DNA from: Rhodovulum marinum
GTDB lineage: Bacteria; Pseudomonadota; Alphaproteobacteria; Rhodobacterales; Rhodobacteraceae
Reading direction: 5' to 3'
NCBI RefSeq assembly: GCF_004343075.1
Contig: NZ_SLXP01000012.1
Location: 33,320 to 97,319, forward strand
DNA length: 64,000 nucleotides
The notes under the pieces were generated by a model. The model was not told the origin of the DNA and did no database searches. It was given only the letters and a program-made list of their open reading frames with translations. Of this stretch, positions 8,595 through 17,349 are shown in pieces (positions within the stretch are counted from its first letter, which is position 1; every line of letters starts with the position of its first letter). The translations under genes and the position numbers were made by a program.

Positions 8595-9887
8595 ATGTCG
8601 GAGACTACCATCAGCACGCTGCCCGATCCATCGGGGTTTTCGCCGGATCCGCTGACGGACCTCATCCGGGAGGGTGCGCGCAAGCTTATCGAACAAGCGG
8701 TTGAGGCCGAGCTGGCAACGCTCCTCGCCGCGTTCGCTGAGGAAAGGCTCGATGACGGCCGGGCCAGGCTGGTGCGGCACGGACATTTGCCGGAGCGCGA
8801 AATCCTGACCGGGATCGGTCCGGTCGCCGTGAAGGTGCCGCGGGTGCGGGATCGCAAGCCGGGAGCGGAGAGGATCTCCTTCACGCCCAGCATCCTGCCG
8901 CGCTACCTGCGCAAGGCCAAATCGGTCGAGGAACTGCTGCCCTGGCTCTACCTCAAGGGGGTCTCCACCGGCGATTTCGGCGAGGCGCTGGCCGCCCTTC
9001 TGGGGCCGGACGCCAAGGGCCTGTCGGCCAAGACCGTCACCCGCCTGAAAGCCAACTGGTGGTCCGAATACGAGGCTTGGGAGAAGCGCGACCTCGGAAC
9101 CCGGCGGTTCCTCTACATCTGGGCCGACGGTGTCTACTTCAAGCCGCGCATGGCCGAGGAAAAGCAATGCGTTCTGGTCATCGTCGGGGCGGATGAATAC
9201 GGCCGGAAGGAACTGCTGGCCATGACCGACGGCTTCCGCGAGAGCACCCAGAGCTGGCGCGAGGTGCTGCTCGATCTCAAGCGGCGCGGCCTCACGCAGG
9301 ATCCCAAGCTCGCGATCGGCGACGGTGCCCTCGGCTTCTGGACGGCCCTGCGCGAAGTCTTCCCCACGACGCAGGAGCAGCGGTGCTGGCTGCACAAGAC
9401 CATGAACGTGCTGAACGCGCTGCCGAAATCGGCGCAGGCCAGGGCCAAAGGACACCTGCACGACATCTGGCAGGCCGGGACAAAGGCCGAAGCCAACGTC
9501 GCCTTCAACTTCTTCGTCGAAACCTACGGCGTGAAATGGGACAAGGCGGTGGCCAAGCTGGTCAAGGACCGGGACGCGCTGCTGACCCTCTACGACTATC
9601 CGGCCGAGCACTGGAAACATATCCGGACGTCAAATCCGATCGAGAGCACCTTCGCCACCGTCCGGCACCGCACCCGGCGAACCAAGGGCTGCCTGAGCCG
9701 AAAGACCGGGCTCGCCATGGCCTTCCGGCTGATGATGTCGGCGCAGAAGAAATGGCGGAGGCTCGACGGCCGGAACCGCCTGCCAGAGGTCATCAGCGGG
9801 GTTGAGTTCCGCGACGGCGTCCGCTGCGCACACCGGGGTCATCCGGTCACCGATTCCGATAATATCCGGTCGGTCATTCCGATTTAA
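8595..9887 (+). CDS. IS256-family (mutator-type) transposase, 3' end replaced by IS21 sequence
   Basis: 430-codon ORF. Residues 1 to ~410 are a typical mutator-type DDE transposase: RTGIGPVAVKVPRVRDRK-like N-terminal region, WADGVYFKPRMAEEKQ with the first Asp, IGDGALGFW with the second, and TSNPIESTFATVRHRTRRTKG with the Glu. The family normally ends shortly after ISGVEFRDGV. Here the reading frame crosses at 9825 into the left end of an IS21 element and gains about 20 unrelated residues (CAHRGHPVTDSDNIRSVIPI). Only a short native tail is lost, so activity is uncertain. No IS256 right inverted repeat remains beside it. Confidence 0.88.
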   Translation: MSETTISTLPDPSGFSPDPLTDLIREGARKLIEQAVEAELATLLAAFAEERLDDGRARLVRHGHLPEREILTGIGPVAVKVPRVRDRKPGAERISFTPSILPRYLRKAKSVEELLPWLYLKGVSTGDFGEALAALLGPDAKGLSAKTVTRLKANWWSEYEAWEKRDLGTRRFLYIWADGVYFKPRMAEEKQCVLVIVGADEYGRKELLAMTDGFRESTQSWREVLLDLKRRGLTQDPKLAIGDGALGFWTALREVFPTTQEQRCWLHKTMNVLNALPKSAQARAKGHLHDIWQAGTKAEANVAFNFFVETYGVKWDKAVAKLVKDRDALLTLYDYPAEHWKHIRTSNPIESTFATVRHRTRRTKGCLSRKTGLAMAFRLMMSAQKKWRRLDGRNRLPEVISGVEFRDGVRCAHRGHPVTDSDNIRSVIPI

Positions 9888-10005
9888 TCCGGTCACGGAT
9901 TCCGAGGTATCCGATCATCCCGGTTTCGAGTTGTGAGACCGGCTGCTGGGCGATCGTGCAGCAGGGTAGCCTTGCCGTCATCGAGGACGAGCAAGGAGCC
10001 CCAGA

Positions 10006-11538
10006 ATGAGACGATTGCCAATGCGCAAGATTTCAGAAGCCCTTCGCCTGAGGGCCACCGGATTGTCGACGCGGAAGATCGCGAGGAGCCTGAACGTCGG
10101 GCAGTCGACGATCAGCGAGTATCTCAAGCGGGCGGAACGGGCCGAACTGTGTTGGCCGCTCCCGGACGGGCTGGACGAAGCCGCGCTGGAACGACGGCTG
10201 TTTGCACCGCCGGGCGGCCAAACGCGCCGAGGATTGGCGCAGCCGGATTGGGCTGCGGTTCATCGGCAACTCCGCCGCAAGGGGGTCACGCTGTCGCTGA
10301 TCTGGGAGGAGTATCGCGCCGCCCATCCGGACGATGGCTATGGATACAGTCGGTTCTGCGACCTCCACCGTCGCTGGGAAGGCCGCCTGTCGCCCACCAT
10401 GCGCCAGCACCATGCGGCTGGCGAGCGCGTGTTCGTCGACTATTCCGGCGATACCATCGAGGTGATCGATGGCGAGACCGGCGCGATCCGCGTGGCGCAA
10501 ATCTTCGTCGGCGTCCTGGGTGCCTCGAACTATACCTATGTCGAGGCGACCTGGACCCAGAGCCTGCCGGACTGGATCGGCGCGCATGTTCGCTTGCTGG
10601 CCTTCTTCGGCGGTGTGCCCGAGCAGATCGTCTCGGATAATCTCAAGGCTGGCGTGACCAAGGCCTGCTTTCATGAGCCGCAGATCAACCGCACCTATGC
10701 CGAGATGGCCGCTCATTACGGCACGGCGATCCTGCCGGCGCGTCCCTACAAGCCTCGCGACAAAGCGAAGGCCGAGGTCGGCGTTCTTGTCGTCCAGCGC
10801 TGGATCATCGCGCGGCTGCGCAAACGGCGGTTCTTTTCTCTGGCCGAAGTGAACGCGGCGATCCGCGATCTGCTGCCGGGACTGAACGGCAAGATGACCC
10901 GGCACCTGGGCGCCAGCCGCCGGGATCTGTTCGAACAGCTCGACCAGCCCGCGCTCCGGCCGTTGCCCGCGGCCCCCTACGAGTATGCCGACTGGGTCGA
11001 GCGGCGGGTCGGCCTCGATTACCATGTCGAAGTTCATAAGCACTACTACTCCGTGCCCCACCAGCTCCTGAAGAAGACGCTCTGGGCCCGGATCACGGCC
11101 CGGACTGTCGAGATCTTCCATGAAGGACAGCGCGTGGCCTCCCATGTCCGAACGTCTGGGAACCGCAAGCATACGACCGTGGCCGCGCACATGCCCGCCA
11201 GCCATCGCCGATATGCCGGGCTCACCCCCGCCGAACTGCGGCGCATGGCCGAGAAGATCGGTCCCAACACGGCGAACCTCGTGGATCTGATCCTGCGCGC
11301 CAAGCCCCATCCCGAGCAAGGCTTCCGCGCCTGCATCGGGATCGTGCGCCTCGCCAAGCCCCATGGCCGGGACGCCCTTGAAGCCGCCTGCCTGCGTGCT
11401 GGCGAGATTGGCGGCCTGTCATACAGCTCGGTCAAATCAATCCTCCGGAACAACCTGCATCGCCGACGGCCAGAGACCCCCGCGGAGGGCCCGGCGATCA
11501 CACATCCCAATATCCGCGGCGCCAGCTATTTCCACTGA
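10006..11538 (+). CDS. istA: IS21-family transposase IstA
   Basis: 510 residues. An N-terminal helix-turn-helix (TGLSTRKIARSLNVGQSTISEYLKR) is followed by a retroviral-type integrase core with Asp in FVDYSGDTIEVID, Asp in EQIVSDNLKAG and Glu in KPRDKAKAEVGVLVVQRW. The C-terminal ~180 residues match the IstA C domain. The start is supported by AAGGAG eight bases upstream. It lies inside the repeat-bounded element and is followed by istB after 15 bases. It looks intact. Confidence 0.95.
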   Translation: MRRLPMRKISEALRLRATGLSTRKIARSLNVGQSTISEYLKRAERAELCWPLPDGLDEAALERRLFAPPGGQTRRGLAQPDWAAVHRQLRRKGVTLSLIWEEYRAAHPDDGYGYSRFCDLHRRWEGRLSPTMRQHHAAGERVFVDYSGDTIEVIDGETGAIRVAQIFVGVLGASNYTYVEATWTQSLPDWIGAHVRLLAFFGGVPEQIVSDNLKAGVTKACFHEPQINRTYAEMAAHYGTAILPARPYKPRDKAKAEVGVLVVQRWIIARLRKRRFFSLAEVNAAIRDLLPGLNGKMTRHLGASRRDLFEQLDQPALRPLPAAPYEYADWVERRVGLDYHVEVHKHYYSVPHQLLKKTLWARITARTVEIFHEGQRVASHVRTSGNRKHTTVAAHMPASHRRYAGLTPAELRRMAEKIGPNTANLVDLILRAKPHPEQGFRACIGIVRLAKPHGRDALEAACLRAGEIGGLSYSSVKSILRNNLHRRRPETPAEGPAITHPNIRGASYFH

Positions 11539-11553
11539 TAAGGAGACATCCGA

Positions 11554-12285
11554 ATGCTCGACCATCCCACCCTGAACCACCTGCGTGCCCTCAAGCTCGA
11601 TGGCATGGCGGAGGCCTTCGCCGAGTTGCAGCGGCAAGACGATGCCGCCGAGATCAGCCATGCCGAATGGCTGGGTCTTCTGATCGACCGCGAGGCCGCG
11701 AACCGCAGCACGAAGCGCTACCAGAGCCGGATGCGCGCGGCCAAGTTGCGCCATGGGGGCGCCGCCATCGAGGACGTCAATTACCGCGCCCCGCGGCGAC
11801 TCGACCGGGACCTGTTTCGCCAGCTCGCGCACGGCGACTGGATCGGAAAGCGGCAAAATCTGATCATCACCGGCCCCTGCGGTGTCGGAAAGACCTGGCT
11901 GGCCTGCGCGCTCGGACAGAAAGCCTGCCGCGACGGTCGCACCGTCCTCTATCACCGCTTGTCGCGTCTGTTCGCCGATCTCGAACTCGCCCATGGTGAC
12001 GGGCGGTTTCCCCGCTTGTTCCGCCAGATCATTCGCACCGACCTGCTCATCCTGGACGACTGGGGGCCCGAACGGCTGACAACATCGCAGCGCCGCGACC
12101 TGATGGAAATCGTCGAGGACCGCTACCAGAACGGATCGATCATCATCACCAGCCAACTGCCCGTCGACGCCTGGCACGACGTCATCGGCGAGCCGACCTT
12201 CGCCGATGCAATCCTCGACCGCATCGTCCACAACGCTCACAGGTTGCCCTTGGACGGCCCCTCACTGCGAAAGAACGAAACATGA
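11554..12285 (+). CDS. istB: IS21-family ATP-binding helper IstB
   Basis: 243 residues, AAA+ helper that assists IstA in target selection. Walker A is TGPCGVGKTWLACALG (about residue 109) and Walker B is LLILDDWGPE. It is preceded by a strong AAGGAG ribosome site and follows istA closely. The stop lies about 200 bp inside the right IS21 end. Intact. Confidence 0.95.
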   Translation: MLDHPTLNHLRALKLDGMAEAFAELQRQDDAAEISHAEWLGLLIDREAANRSTKRYQSRMRAAKLRHGGAAIEDVNYRAPRRLDRDLFRQLAHGDWIGKRQNLIITGPCGVGKTWLACALGQKACRDGRTVLYHRLSRLFADLELAHGDGRFPRLFRQIIRTDLLILDDWGPERLTTSQRRDLMEIVEDRYQNGSIIITSQLPVDAWHDVIGEPTFADAILDRIVHNAHRLPLDGPSLRKNET

Positions 12286-12487
12286 CGCGCGACAGGGCCA
12301 CCGCCACGCGCGACGCCGCGCCAGCGTCGTGGGGCGCGCACGGCGCCGCGCGCGGCTCCCCTATCACGAACCTCGAAAAGCTTGACCGCATCAAACAGAG
12401 GCGACATCAAGAAAGCACGCTCAGTGGCGACGTCTCGCGGTGACCGGATGTTGTCGGAATGCCCGACCGGATGCGTCGGTGTGCGCA

Positions 12488-14117
12488 ATCTCTCCACCTT
12501 GAACAATGGGCGCGATGTATCACCCGTATCGATCGGGCGCAGCCCTTCGGTTGTCGAGACGGCCGAGTTCGTGCCCTTCAATGTCCCTTTTCTTTCACGG
12601 GTTCTGCGTTCGGCCTTCGTCAGGCCCCGGCTTTCAGCTTCGATCTGGCGTTGCTGTCGGATCAGCTCAGCCAGCACCAGCTCATTAGACCCGGACTTGC
12701 CAAGGGCACGGGCCTTCCTCATCGCTTCGCGATATTCCCAGAGCGAGACGGGCGGAATTTCCAGGTTTCTGTACCGCGCCTCAACATACCGGCCATCGTC
12801 CAGTTCGACCCAGATCATTGAGATATCGCGAGGATCGTAGCGAACGACCACCTTTCCATCCCCGCGCCCAATGTGGCCTGCAAGGGCATCGGACCAGTAC
12901 CTTATCTGGAACAGATGGATGCCGTCACGCCTGATCTTGCGCAGTTCACTCGGCAGGAAGCTCACCTGAAAGGCTTCCATCTCGAAGGGGATGTCGCCTG
13001 TCATTTGCTCTGAGAGCGCCTCCCATTTGGCAACGGGCGTGCAGCCAAGACTTGAATGAATGCTGTTGTTGTAACGGCAGATTTCCAGAGCAAACCAGCG
13101 ATCGAATTCGCTCAACGTCATCGTGGCCTTGCTTTCGGCGTCATAGTCGCCCTTTGCCGCGATCGAGGATTGCGTTGTTCCCGGCAACAGGTGAACGGCC
13201 CCCATCATGGTGCCGATCAACCGTTCGATGTGACCACCGAAGTGAGGACTTGCTGGCGGTCGATAGACCAGATCGATCCCCCAATCCGCACAGGCCGACC
13301 GAAAGGCGCGCGACCGGAAATCGCGACCGTTATCGACGTGGATGCTGTGCGGTTTGCCCTGTGCCGGCCAAGGAACATCGCACGCCAATTCCGCAAGAAG
13401 TTCCTCCTTGAGGGCCACCGCCTGTGTCAGGCAAAGCGCCACTGACAGACGCGAAGGTGCCTCGAGAGAGGTGTAATATCCGGTCACCATCCGCGTTGCG
13501 ACGTCGATCGCCAGCGTGACCCAAGGCCGCCCAATTGGTTTGCGTTCAAAGCCGTCGACAAGAATGATGTCCGCCGGTGTATGATCAATTTGGACGATCT
13601 CCAGTGGCATACTGGCCTTGTTCTCACCTGTGACCGGCGCAAATTTCTGGCGGGCCGCCTTTGCGCCCTCTCGTGCCTTCGCAACTTCGCGGGCATCCAT
13701 CGCATCCAGACGACGCTGAACCGTTCGCCGTGTCGGCGGTTGCAAGCCCTCCTGCCAGCAAGCGCTGCGGATTTCTGTCACGACGCGCGACAAGCTCGAA
13801 CGCTCCCGGCGCAAGAAATAGCGGCGAAGGTGCTCCTCGATTACCGCTTCGACTTTGCTGGATATTAACATCGTCCCGGTCGGGCGGCCCCGTTTCCGCG
13901 GAGCCAGAGCGCTGGTGCGCCCACCCTCTTCCGCCAACCGTTTTATCCAACGCCAGACCGTCGCCCTGCTGACACCAAGCTCCCAAACGGCGTCATTGAT
14001 GCCACGTTCCAGGCTGCCAGTCCCATTGAGATATGCCTGAACAAGAGGGCGCAGCACCGCGGCCCTGCGCGCCTCTTCAGCACCAACAGCAACGCAGTCT
14101 TCGCCATCACCATCCAT
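12488..14117 (-). pseudogene. TniA/Mu-type DDE transposase, C-terminal end removed at the IS21 junction
   Basis: About 543 native codons. Order: HTH region (LGVSRATVWRWIKRL), integrase core with Asp in VQIDHTPADIILVDGF, Asp in SIHVDNGRDF, Glu in FGGHIERLIGT, then a Mu-transposase C-terminal domain (YWSDALAGHIGRGDGKVVVRYDPRD). This is the layout of TniA of Tn5053/Tn402-like and Tn7-like transposons. The frame continues past 12488 into IS21 sequence for ~80 codons of basic, low-complexity translation ending at 12237, so the native C-terminus is lost. The frame could start at a TTG (14132); I prefer the ATG at 14117. No TniB or TniQ partner remains. Confidence 0.82.
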
Positions 14118-14147
14118 CGATATTTGCCGCAAATGTCTGTGAACCCT

Positions 14148-14263
14148 GTCTCAGGTTTAAGGGCAAAAATATCAGAATTAAAGGCAAAATCTCATATTTA
14201 AGGGCAAAGCTCAGCCGTTGATTTCGTTGGATTTCCCATCTCACAATTAAGGGCTACGCGACA
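14148..14263 (-). repeat. Transposon end with four ~20-bp repeats beside the TniA-like gene
   Basis: Four same-orientation copies of a 20-mer lie at 14148-14167, 14169-14188, 14189-14208 and 14238-14257. Read toward the gene the pattern is TTTGCCCTTAAAnnTGAGAT with 1-4 differences per copy. The outermost copy is followed outward by a terminus beginning TGTCGCG, with 5' base at 14263. Tightly spaced ~20-bp repeats with a TGT terminus, next to the tniA start, are how TniA/TnsB-type transposase binding sites look. The other end of the element is absent, presumably lost with the IS21 event. Confidence 0.7.
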
Positions 14264-14527
14264 GGAGTCCAGCATACATACGATATTATACTATCGCAAC
14301 ACCAAGTATAAAGACGCATAATGAAGTTTATGTTAAATTTCGAAGAATTCAGCGCGTAGGGACTTATTATGCAGCCTAAAGTCGACATCAAACTGCATCG
14401 GATTGTTTCATCCGAGCAGACAAATGTTGCTGACTACATTTAGATCGTTCCGTTCCTCCATTAATCGTGAAGCATCTGATGTGATGTCAATTTCCAGGCC
14501 AGAGTCCTTTTCTTGCAGAATCGCTGG

Positions 14528-14890
14528 CTACCCGTCACGCGCCCACGCAATTGCGGACTCGGTATCGCTGGATTCGAACCACTGCATCTCGGAGCCCGTC
14601 AATAGGTTGACCACCCGTGCGCCCCATTCCATCCATCTGCGTTCTCCGACAACCGCTATGCGACCGAAATCGTTCGCGTGGGCGGTGTCGACCTTCAGAT
14701 CTTCTAGCATCGCCGAAGGCTCTTCGTAGCCCTCGAAACTTGTAAGGTCGAGAACCAGACCCGGATTATCGGTTGTTCCAAGACGCTCATGAAGCAGCGC
14801 GTGCATTTACTTGAATTCTGTCTCCGTCAACTTGCCTTCGCAGACGAGCCCGATGACATCATCACGCTCGGTCAGCGTTTCCTTGAACAT
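14528..14890 (-). pseudogene. SpoIIAA-like (STAS-fold) protein gene with in-frame TAA at codon 28
   Basis: A good start with GGAGAAG lies at 14890 and encodes MFKETLTERDDVIGLVCEGK and on to TEFK. It then meets TAA and restarts at once at an ATG (14806) in the same frame: MHALLHERLGTTDNPGLVLD. Both parts match consecutive sections of the ~120-residue SpoIIAA-like/DUF3478 family (later landmarks FEGYEEPSAMLEDLKVD, RIAVVGERRWMEWG). A CAA to TAA change would explain it. The 92-residue downstream part might be made by reinitiation. It is the last gene of the CDF operon, overlapping its 3' end by 29 bases. Confidence 0.75.
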
Positions 14891-15827
14891 TGGTCTTCTC
14901 CTTTTCACTTGCGTTGCCGTGACCGTAGAGATCGGCGTTCTGATGAGCGCGATCCTCGTGCTCGAATTCGAGGCTGGAATGGCTGATGCCGAATTCTTCC
15001 TTCAGCCGCTCCTTGATCGCGCTCTTGATCTCTTCGATCTTCGACCATCCCTCGGCTGCCACGACGACATGACAGTCGAGCGCAGCCTCGTGCTCTTGCA
15101 TTTGCCAGAGATGGACGTGGTGGACGTCGGCGACGCCTTCGACTTTCCGCATCGCTTCGACGACGGCCTCGTTGTCGATGTCCGGCGGGCTCCCGAGCAT
15201 CAGGGTTCGGATTGGGCCGCCTATTTCAGTGAAAGACAGATACAGGATGTAGGTCGCGATGCCGATGGTGATGGCAGGATCGACCCAACGCATGTCGTAA
15301 AGGATGATCAGCGACCCAGCGACGATAACCGCGACCGAAGCAAGCGCATCCGAAAGGTTGTGGAGAAAAAGCGCACGGATGTTCACGCTCCCCTTCTGCA
15401 TCGAATAGGTCAGCATTGCGGTCAGCGTGTCGACCACAAGCGCGATTCCACCGAGAATGACGACGGTCCACCCCATGACTTCGGGTGGATCAATCATGCG
15501 CATGCCACCTTCGTAGATCAGATAGAAGCCGATCACGATGAGGGTGGTGTAGTTGATCAGGGCCGCGACGATTTCGACCCGGCCATAGCCGAAGGTCATG
15601 CGCTCATCGGCCGGGCGGCGCGCGATCTTGCGTGCGGCAAAGGCAATGACAAGCGAGGCCATATCGGAAAAGTTGTGCAGCGCATCGGCGATCAGTGCCA
15701 GGCTGCCCGACAATATGCCCCCGACGATTTGCGCAACGGTAAGAAGCCCGTTCGCCCAGATCGCGATGGCAACCCGCCGATCGCCAGAATCCGGATCGAT
15801 ATGCGCGTGCCCGTGGTCATGTGGCAT
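14862..15827 (-). CDS. Cation diffusion facilitator (CzcD/ZitB-like) metal exporter
   Basis: 321 residues from the ATG at 15827, chosen because GAGGAG lies 7 bases upstream and the protein then begins with a His-rich MPHDHGHAHID. Six predicted membrane segments follow. The transport-site motifs are HNFSD in the second helix and HNLSD in the fifth, the HxxxD form of Zn/Cd transporters. The C-terminal cytoplasmic domain (VEGVADVHHVHLWQMQ) is present and complete. It should export divalent metal from cytoplasm to periplasm by proton exchange. The start lies inside the end of the transglutaminase-like gene, so the two are coupled. Confidence 0.92.
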   Translation of the reverse strand: MPHDHGHAHIDPDSGDRRVAIAIWANGLLTVAQIVGGILSGSLALIADALHNFSDMASLVIAFAARKIARRPADERMTFGYGRVEIVAALINYTTLIVIGFYLIYEGGMRMIDPPEVMGWTVVILGGIALVVDTLTAMLTYSMQKGSVNIRALFLHNLSDALASVAVIVAGSLIILYDMRWVDPAITIGIATYILYLSFTEIGGPIRTLMLGSPPDIDNEAVVEAMRKVEGVADVHHVHLWQMQEHEAALDCHVVVAAEGWSKIEEIKSAIKERLKEEFGISHSSLEFEHEDRAHQNADLYGHGNASEKEKTNVQGNADRA

Positions 15828-16572
15828 TGGCAGGCTCCTCATGCGCGTGTGTCGCGCGTCGGTCAGTCTTGAGGCGGTCGCTGCGGAAACCACGAACGCG
15901 CGCATTCATCCAGTGGCGTATGATATGACGGTAAAGGGCACCACGCAGCCATCCAAAGGATTGCTCATGGGAAAAATAGAAGGCGTCCGGCGTATCAAAC
16001 ACGCCGAAATCCTGCACGATGCCGGTTTTCTGAATGTAGGTATCTTCTCCGTTCCAGGCGACGGGAGGCGCGCCAAGGCAATCCGTGCCCGCGCCATAAC
16101 CGCAGAGACTTTCTGTGTCCGAGAATGACGTTTGCAGGACATCGAGGAAAGCGTCATCCAGGATGAAGCCTTCAAGGTTGATCCAGGCACCTTGAAATTC
16201 GATCTCGACCCATGAGTGGAGAATTTCCTGCGGAGCAAGCGGATACACCAGCTCAGGGACAACACCGCGCTGCAAGCCTTTGTGGATCGTAAACCCATGC
16301 AACCGGCAACGAATGCCGACACCACGCAGCAGCGCCATCAAGAGCGTGCTTTTGGTATTGCACTGCCCATAGCCGTCGGAAAGCACTTCGGATGCGGGGA
16401 TGTCGTCAGCTCGATTGTATCCGAACGCGATTTCATTCCGAACGAAATCATAGGCAGCTCCGATCCGATCGTATTCGGATAAGCCGCGCCAGCTGCGGTT
16501 CTCAATTAGACGCGCAAGAGGCGCGGCATCAAAATCCAGTAGTTTGGTGGGTACAAGTAGGGGGTCGATCAT
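15817..16572 (-). CDS. Transglutaminase-like cysteine peptidase domain protein
   Basis: 251 residues from an ATG at 16572 preceded by CGAGGAGCG; an in-frame ATG at 16608 is possible but sits too near the promoter. The transglutaminase-like core is visible: Cys in GYGQCNTKSTLLMALLRGVG, His in ILHSWVEIEF and Asp/Glu in WINLEGFILD. No signal peptide is seen, so it is probably cytoplasmic. Substrate is unknown. It is the first gene after a MerR-type promoter and is followed by a CDF exporter with an 11-base overlap, so it is presumably metal-induced. The link to metal handling is inference. Confidence 0.8.
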   Translation of the reverse strand: MIDPLLVPTKLLDFDAAPLARLIENRSWRGLSEYDRIGAAYDFVRNEIAFGYNRADDIPASEVLSDGYGQCNTKSTLLMALLRGVGIRCRLHGFTIHKGLQRGVVPELVYPLAPQEILHSWVEIEFQGAWINLEGFILDDAFLDVLQTSFSDTESLCGYGAGTDCLGAPPVAWNGEDTYIQKTGIVQDFGVFDTPDAFYFSHEQSFGWLRGALYRHIIRHWMNARVRGFRSDRLKTDRRATHAHEEPANAT

Positions 16573-16607
16573 CTGCAACGGGTCGCTCCTCGAATCGTCT
16601 TGGAACA

Positions 16608-16638
16608 AGACTAATTGCTATAGTCACTATAGCTTCAA
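16608..16638 (-). promoter_or_regulatory. MerR-type promoter/operator A (transglutaminase-CDF operon)
   Basis: Minus-strand -35 TTGAAG (16638-16633), 19-bp spacer, -10 TAGTCT (16613-16608). A perfect dyad GCTATAG-TCA-CTATAGC occupies 16617-16633. A 19-20 bp spacer with a central dyad is the classic MerR-family arrangement in which the activated regulator untwists the promoter. Three further promoters in the window share it. Confidence 0.8.
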
Positions 16639-16667
16639 TCCTTTCTTTCAGAAAGAATCTCCCGCAA

Positions 16668-17267
16668 CTATTTGTCCGTGTGAACCGCTTTGTGGTGTTC
16701 GCCGTGTGCGTCGCGCAGGATGTCGATACCGCCCCAGGCCGCGATCCCGGCGACGATCACACCGACGACAAGGTCCGGCCAGTTGGTTCCTAGCCAAGCG
16801 ACGAGGCCACCGGCCACGACGATCCCGAGGTTCGCGGCGAAATCGTTGTAACTGAAGGTGTTGGCCGCGCGGATATTGACGTTTGGATTTTTGAGCTTAG
16901 CGAGCAGCCAAACGCAGACTGCGTTGATAGCCGCCGCGATCAGGGCCATTGCAATCATGATCGTCCCGAGCGGATCTGACCCACCGATGTAGCGGCGCCA
17001 CGCATCGTAGAGGATGCCTGCAGCGAACAGGATCAGCAGCCCGCCGGAAACGTTCGCCGCCCCGCGTTTCCATTTGGCGGATCGGGACAAAGCGAAAAGG
17101 CTGATCGCGTAGACGAAGCTGTCGGAGAGGTTATCGAGCCCGTTGGCGATCAGGGCACTTGAGTCGCCGAAGGCGCCTGTTGCGAAAAAAGCCACGGCCA
17201 AACCGATATTGAGCGCCAGAACGATCCAAAGCGTCCGTCTCTCCATTGAATCTTGTCTAGCGGCCAT
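16668..17267 (-). CDS. Small CDF-family transporter lacking the C-terminal domain
   Basis: 199 residues, about 100 shorter than normal CDF proteins: the membrane domain (six predicted helices) is present and the cytoplasmic C-domain absent. The first metal site is DNLSD (helix 2). The second, in helix 5, reads SYNDFAANLG, so the usual HxxxD or DxxxD is changed to DxxxN. The last residues are His-rich (HGEHHKAVH). I chose the ATG at 17267 with GGAACC upstream. It lies downstream of the merR-like gene on the same strand, 82 bases away, so is likely cotranscribed with it. Metal and direction are uncertain because of the altered site. Confidence 0.82.
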   Translation of the reverse strand: MAARQDSMERRTLWIVLALNIGLAVAFFATGAFGDSSALIANGLDNLSDSFVYAISLFALSRSAKWKRGAANVSGGLLILFAAGILYDAWRRYIGGSDPLGTIMIAMALIAAAINAVCVWLLAKLKNPNVNIRAANTFSYNDFAANLGIVVAGGLVAWLGTNWPDLVVGVIVAGIAAWGGIDILRDAHGEHHKAVHTDK

Positions 17268-17349
17268 TTTGTGGTTCCAGCTTGTGTTGTACGACACATT
17301 AACTTCTGCGGCAGATCTGCGTTCCAGCCGGAATGTTGGCTGAATTCCT

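Larger units (their letters stand above)
9825..12487 (+). mobile_element. IS21-family insertion sequence (istA-istB) with both ends recognisable
   Basis: The left end begins TGCGCACACCGGGGTCATCC and the right end, read on the minus strand from 12487, begins TGCGCACACCGACGCATCC. Behind each end are tandem ~22-bp repeats (ATCCGGTC...ATTCCGA): three at the left (about 9838-9907) and two at the right (about 12435-12472). This is the multi-repeat end structure known for IS21 elements. The total is 2663 bp. The flanking bases are GCGTCCGC on the left and ATCTCTCC on the right, so no target-site duplication is visible. The left flank is IS256 sequence, the right flank a TniA-like gene. Confidence 0.88.

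Noticed and set aside
8469..11364. Long minus-strand ORFs (8469-9620 and 10033-11364)
   Set aside because: They lie exactly opposite the IS256 and IS21 transposases, whose catalytic motifs are clear.
12237..12487. C-terminal ~80 codons of the TniA-like frame
   Set aside because: This portion is IS21 end sequence read by chance; its Arg/Gly-rich text does not match transposases.
14807..14809. Programmed readthrough of the TAA in the SpoIIAA-like gene
   Set aside because: No recoding element is visible and the family gives no precedent; a point mutation is simpler.
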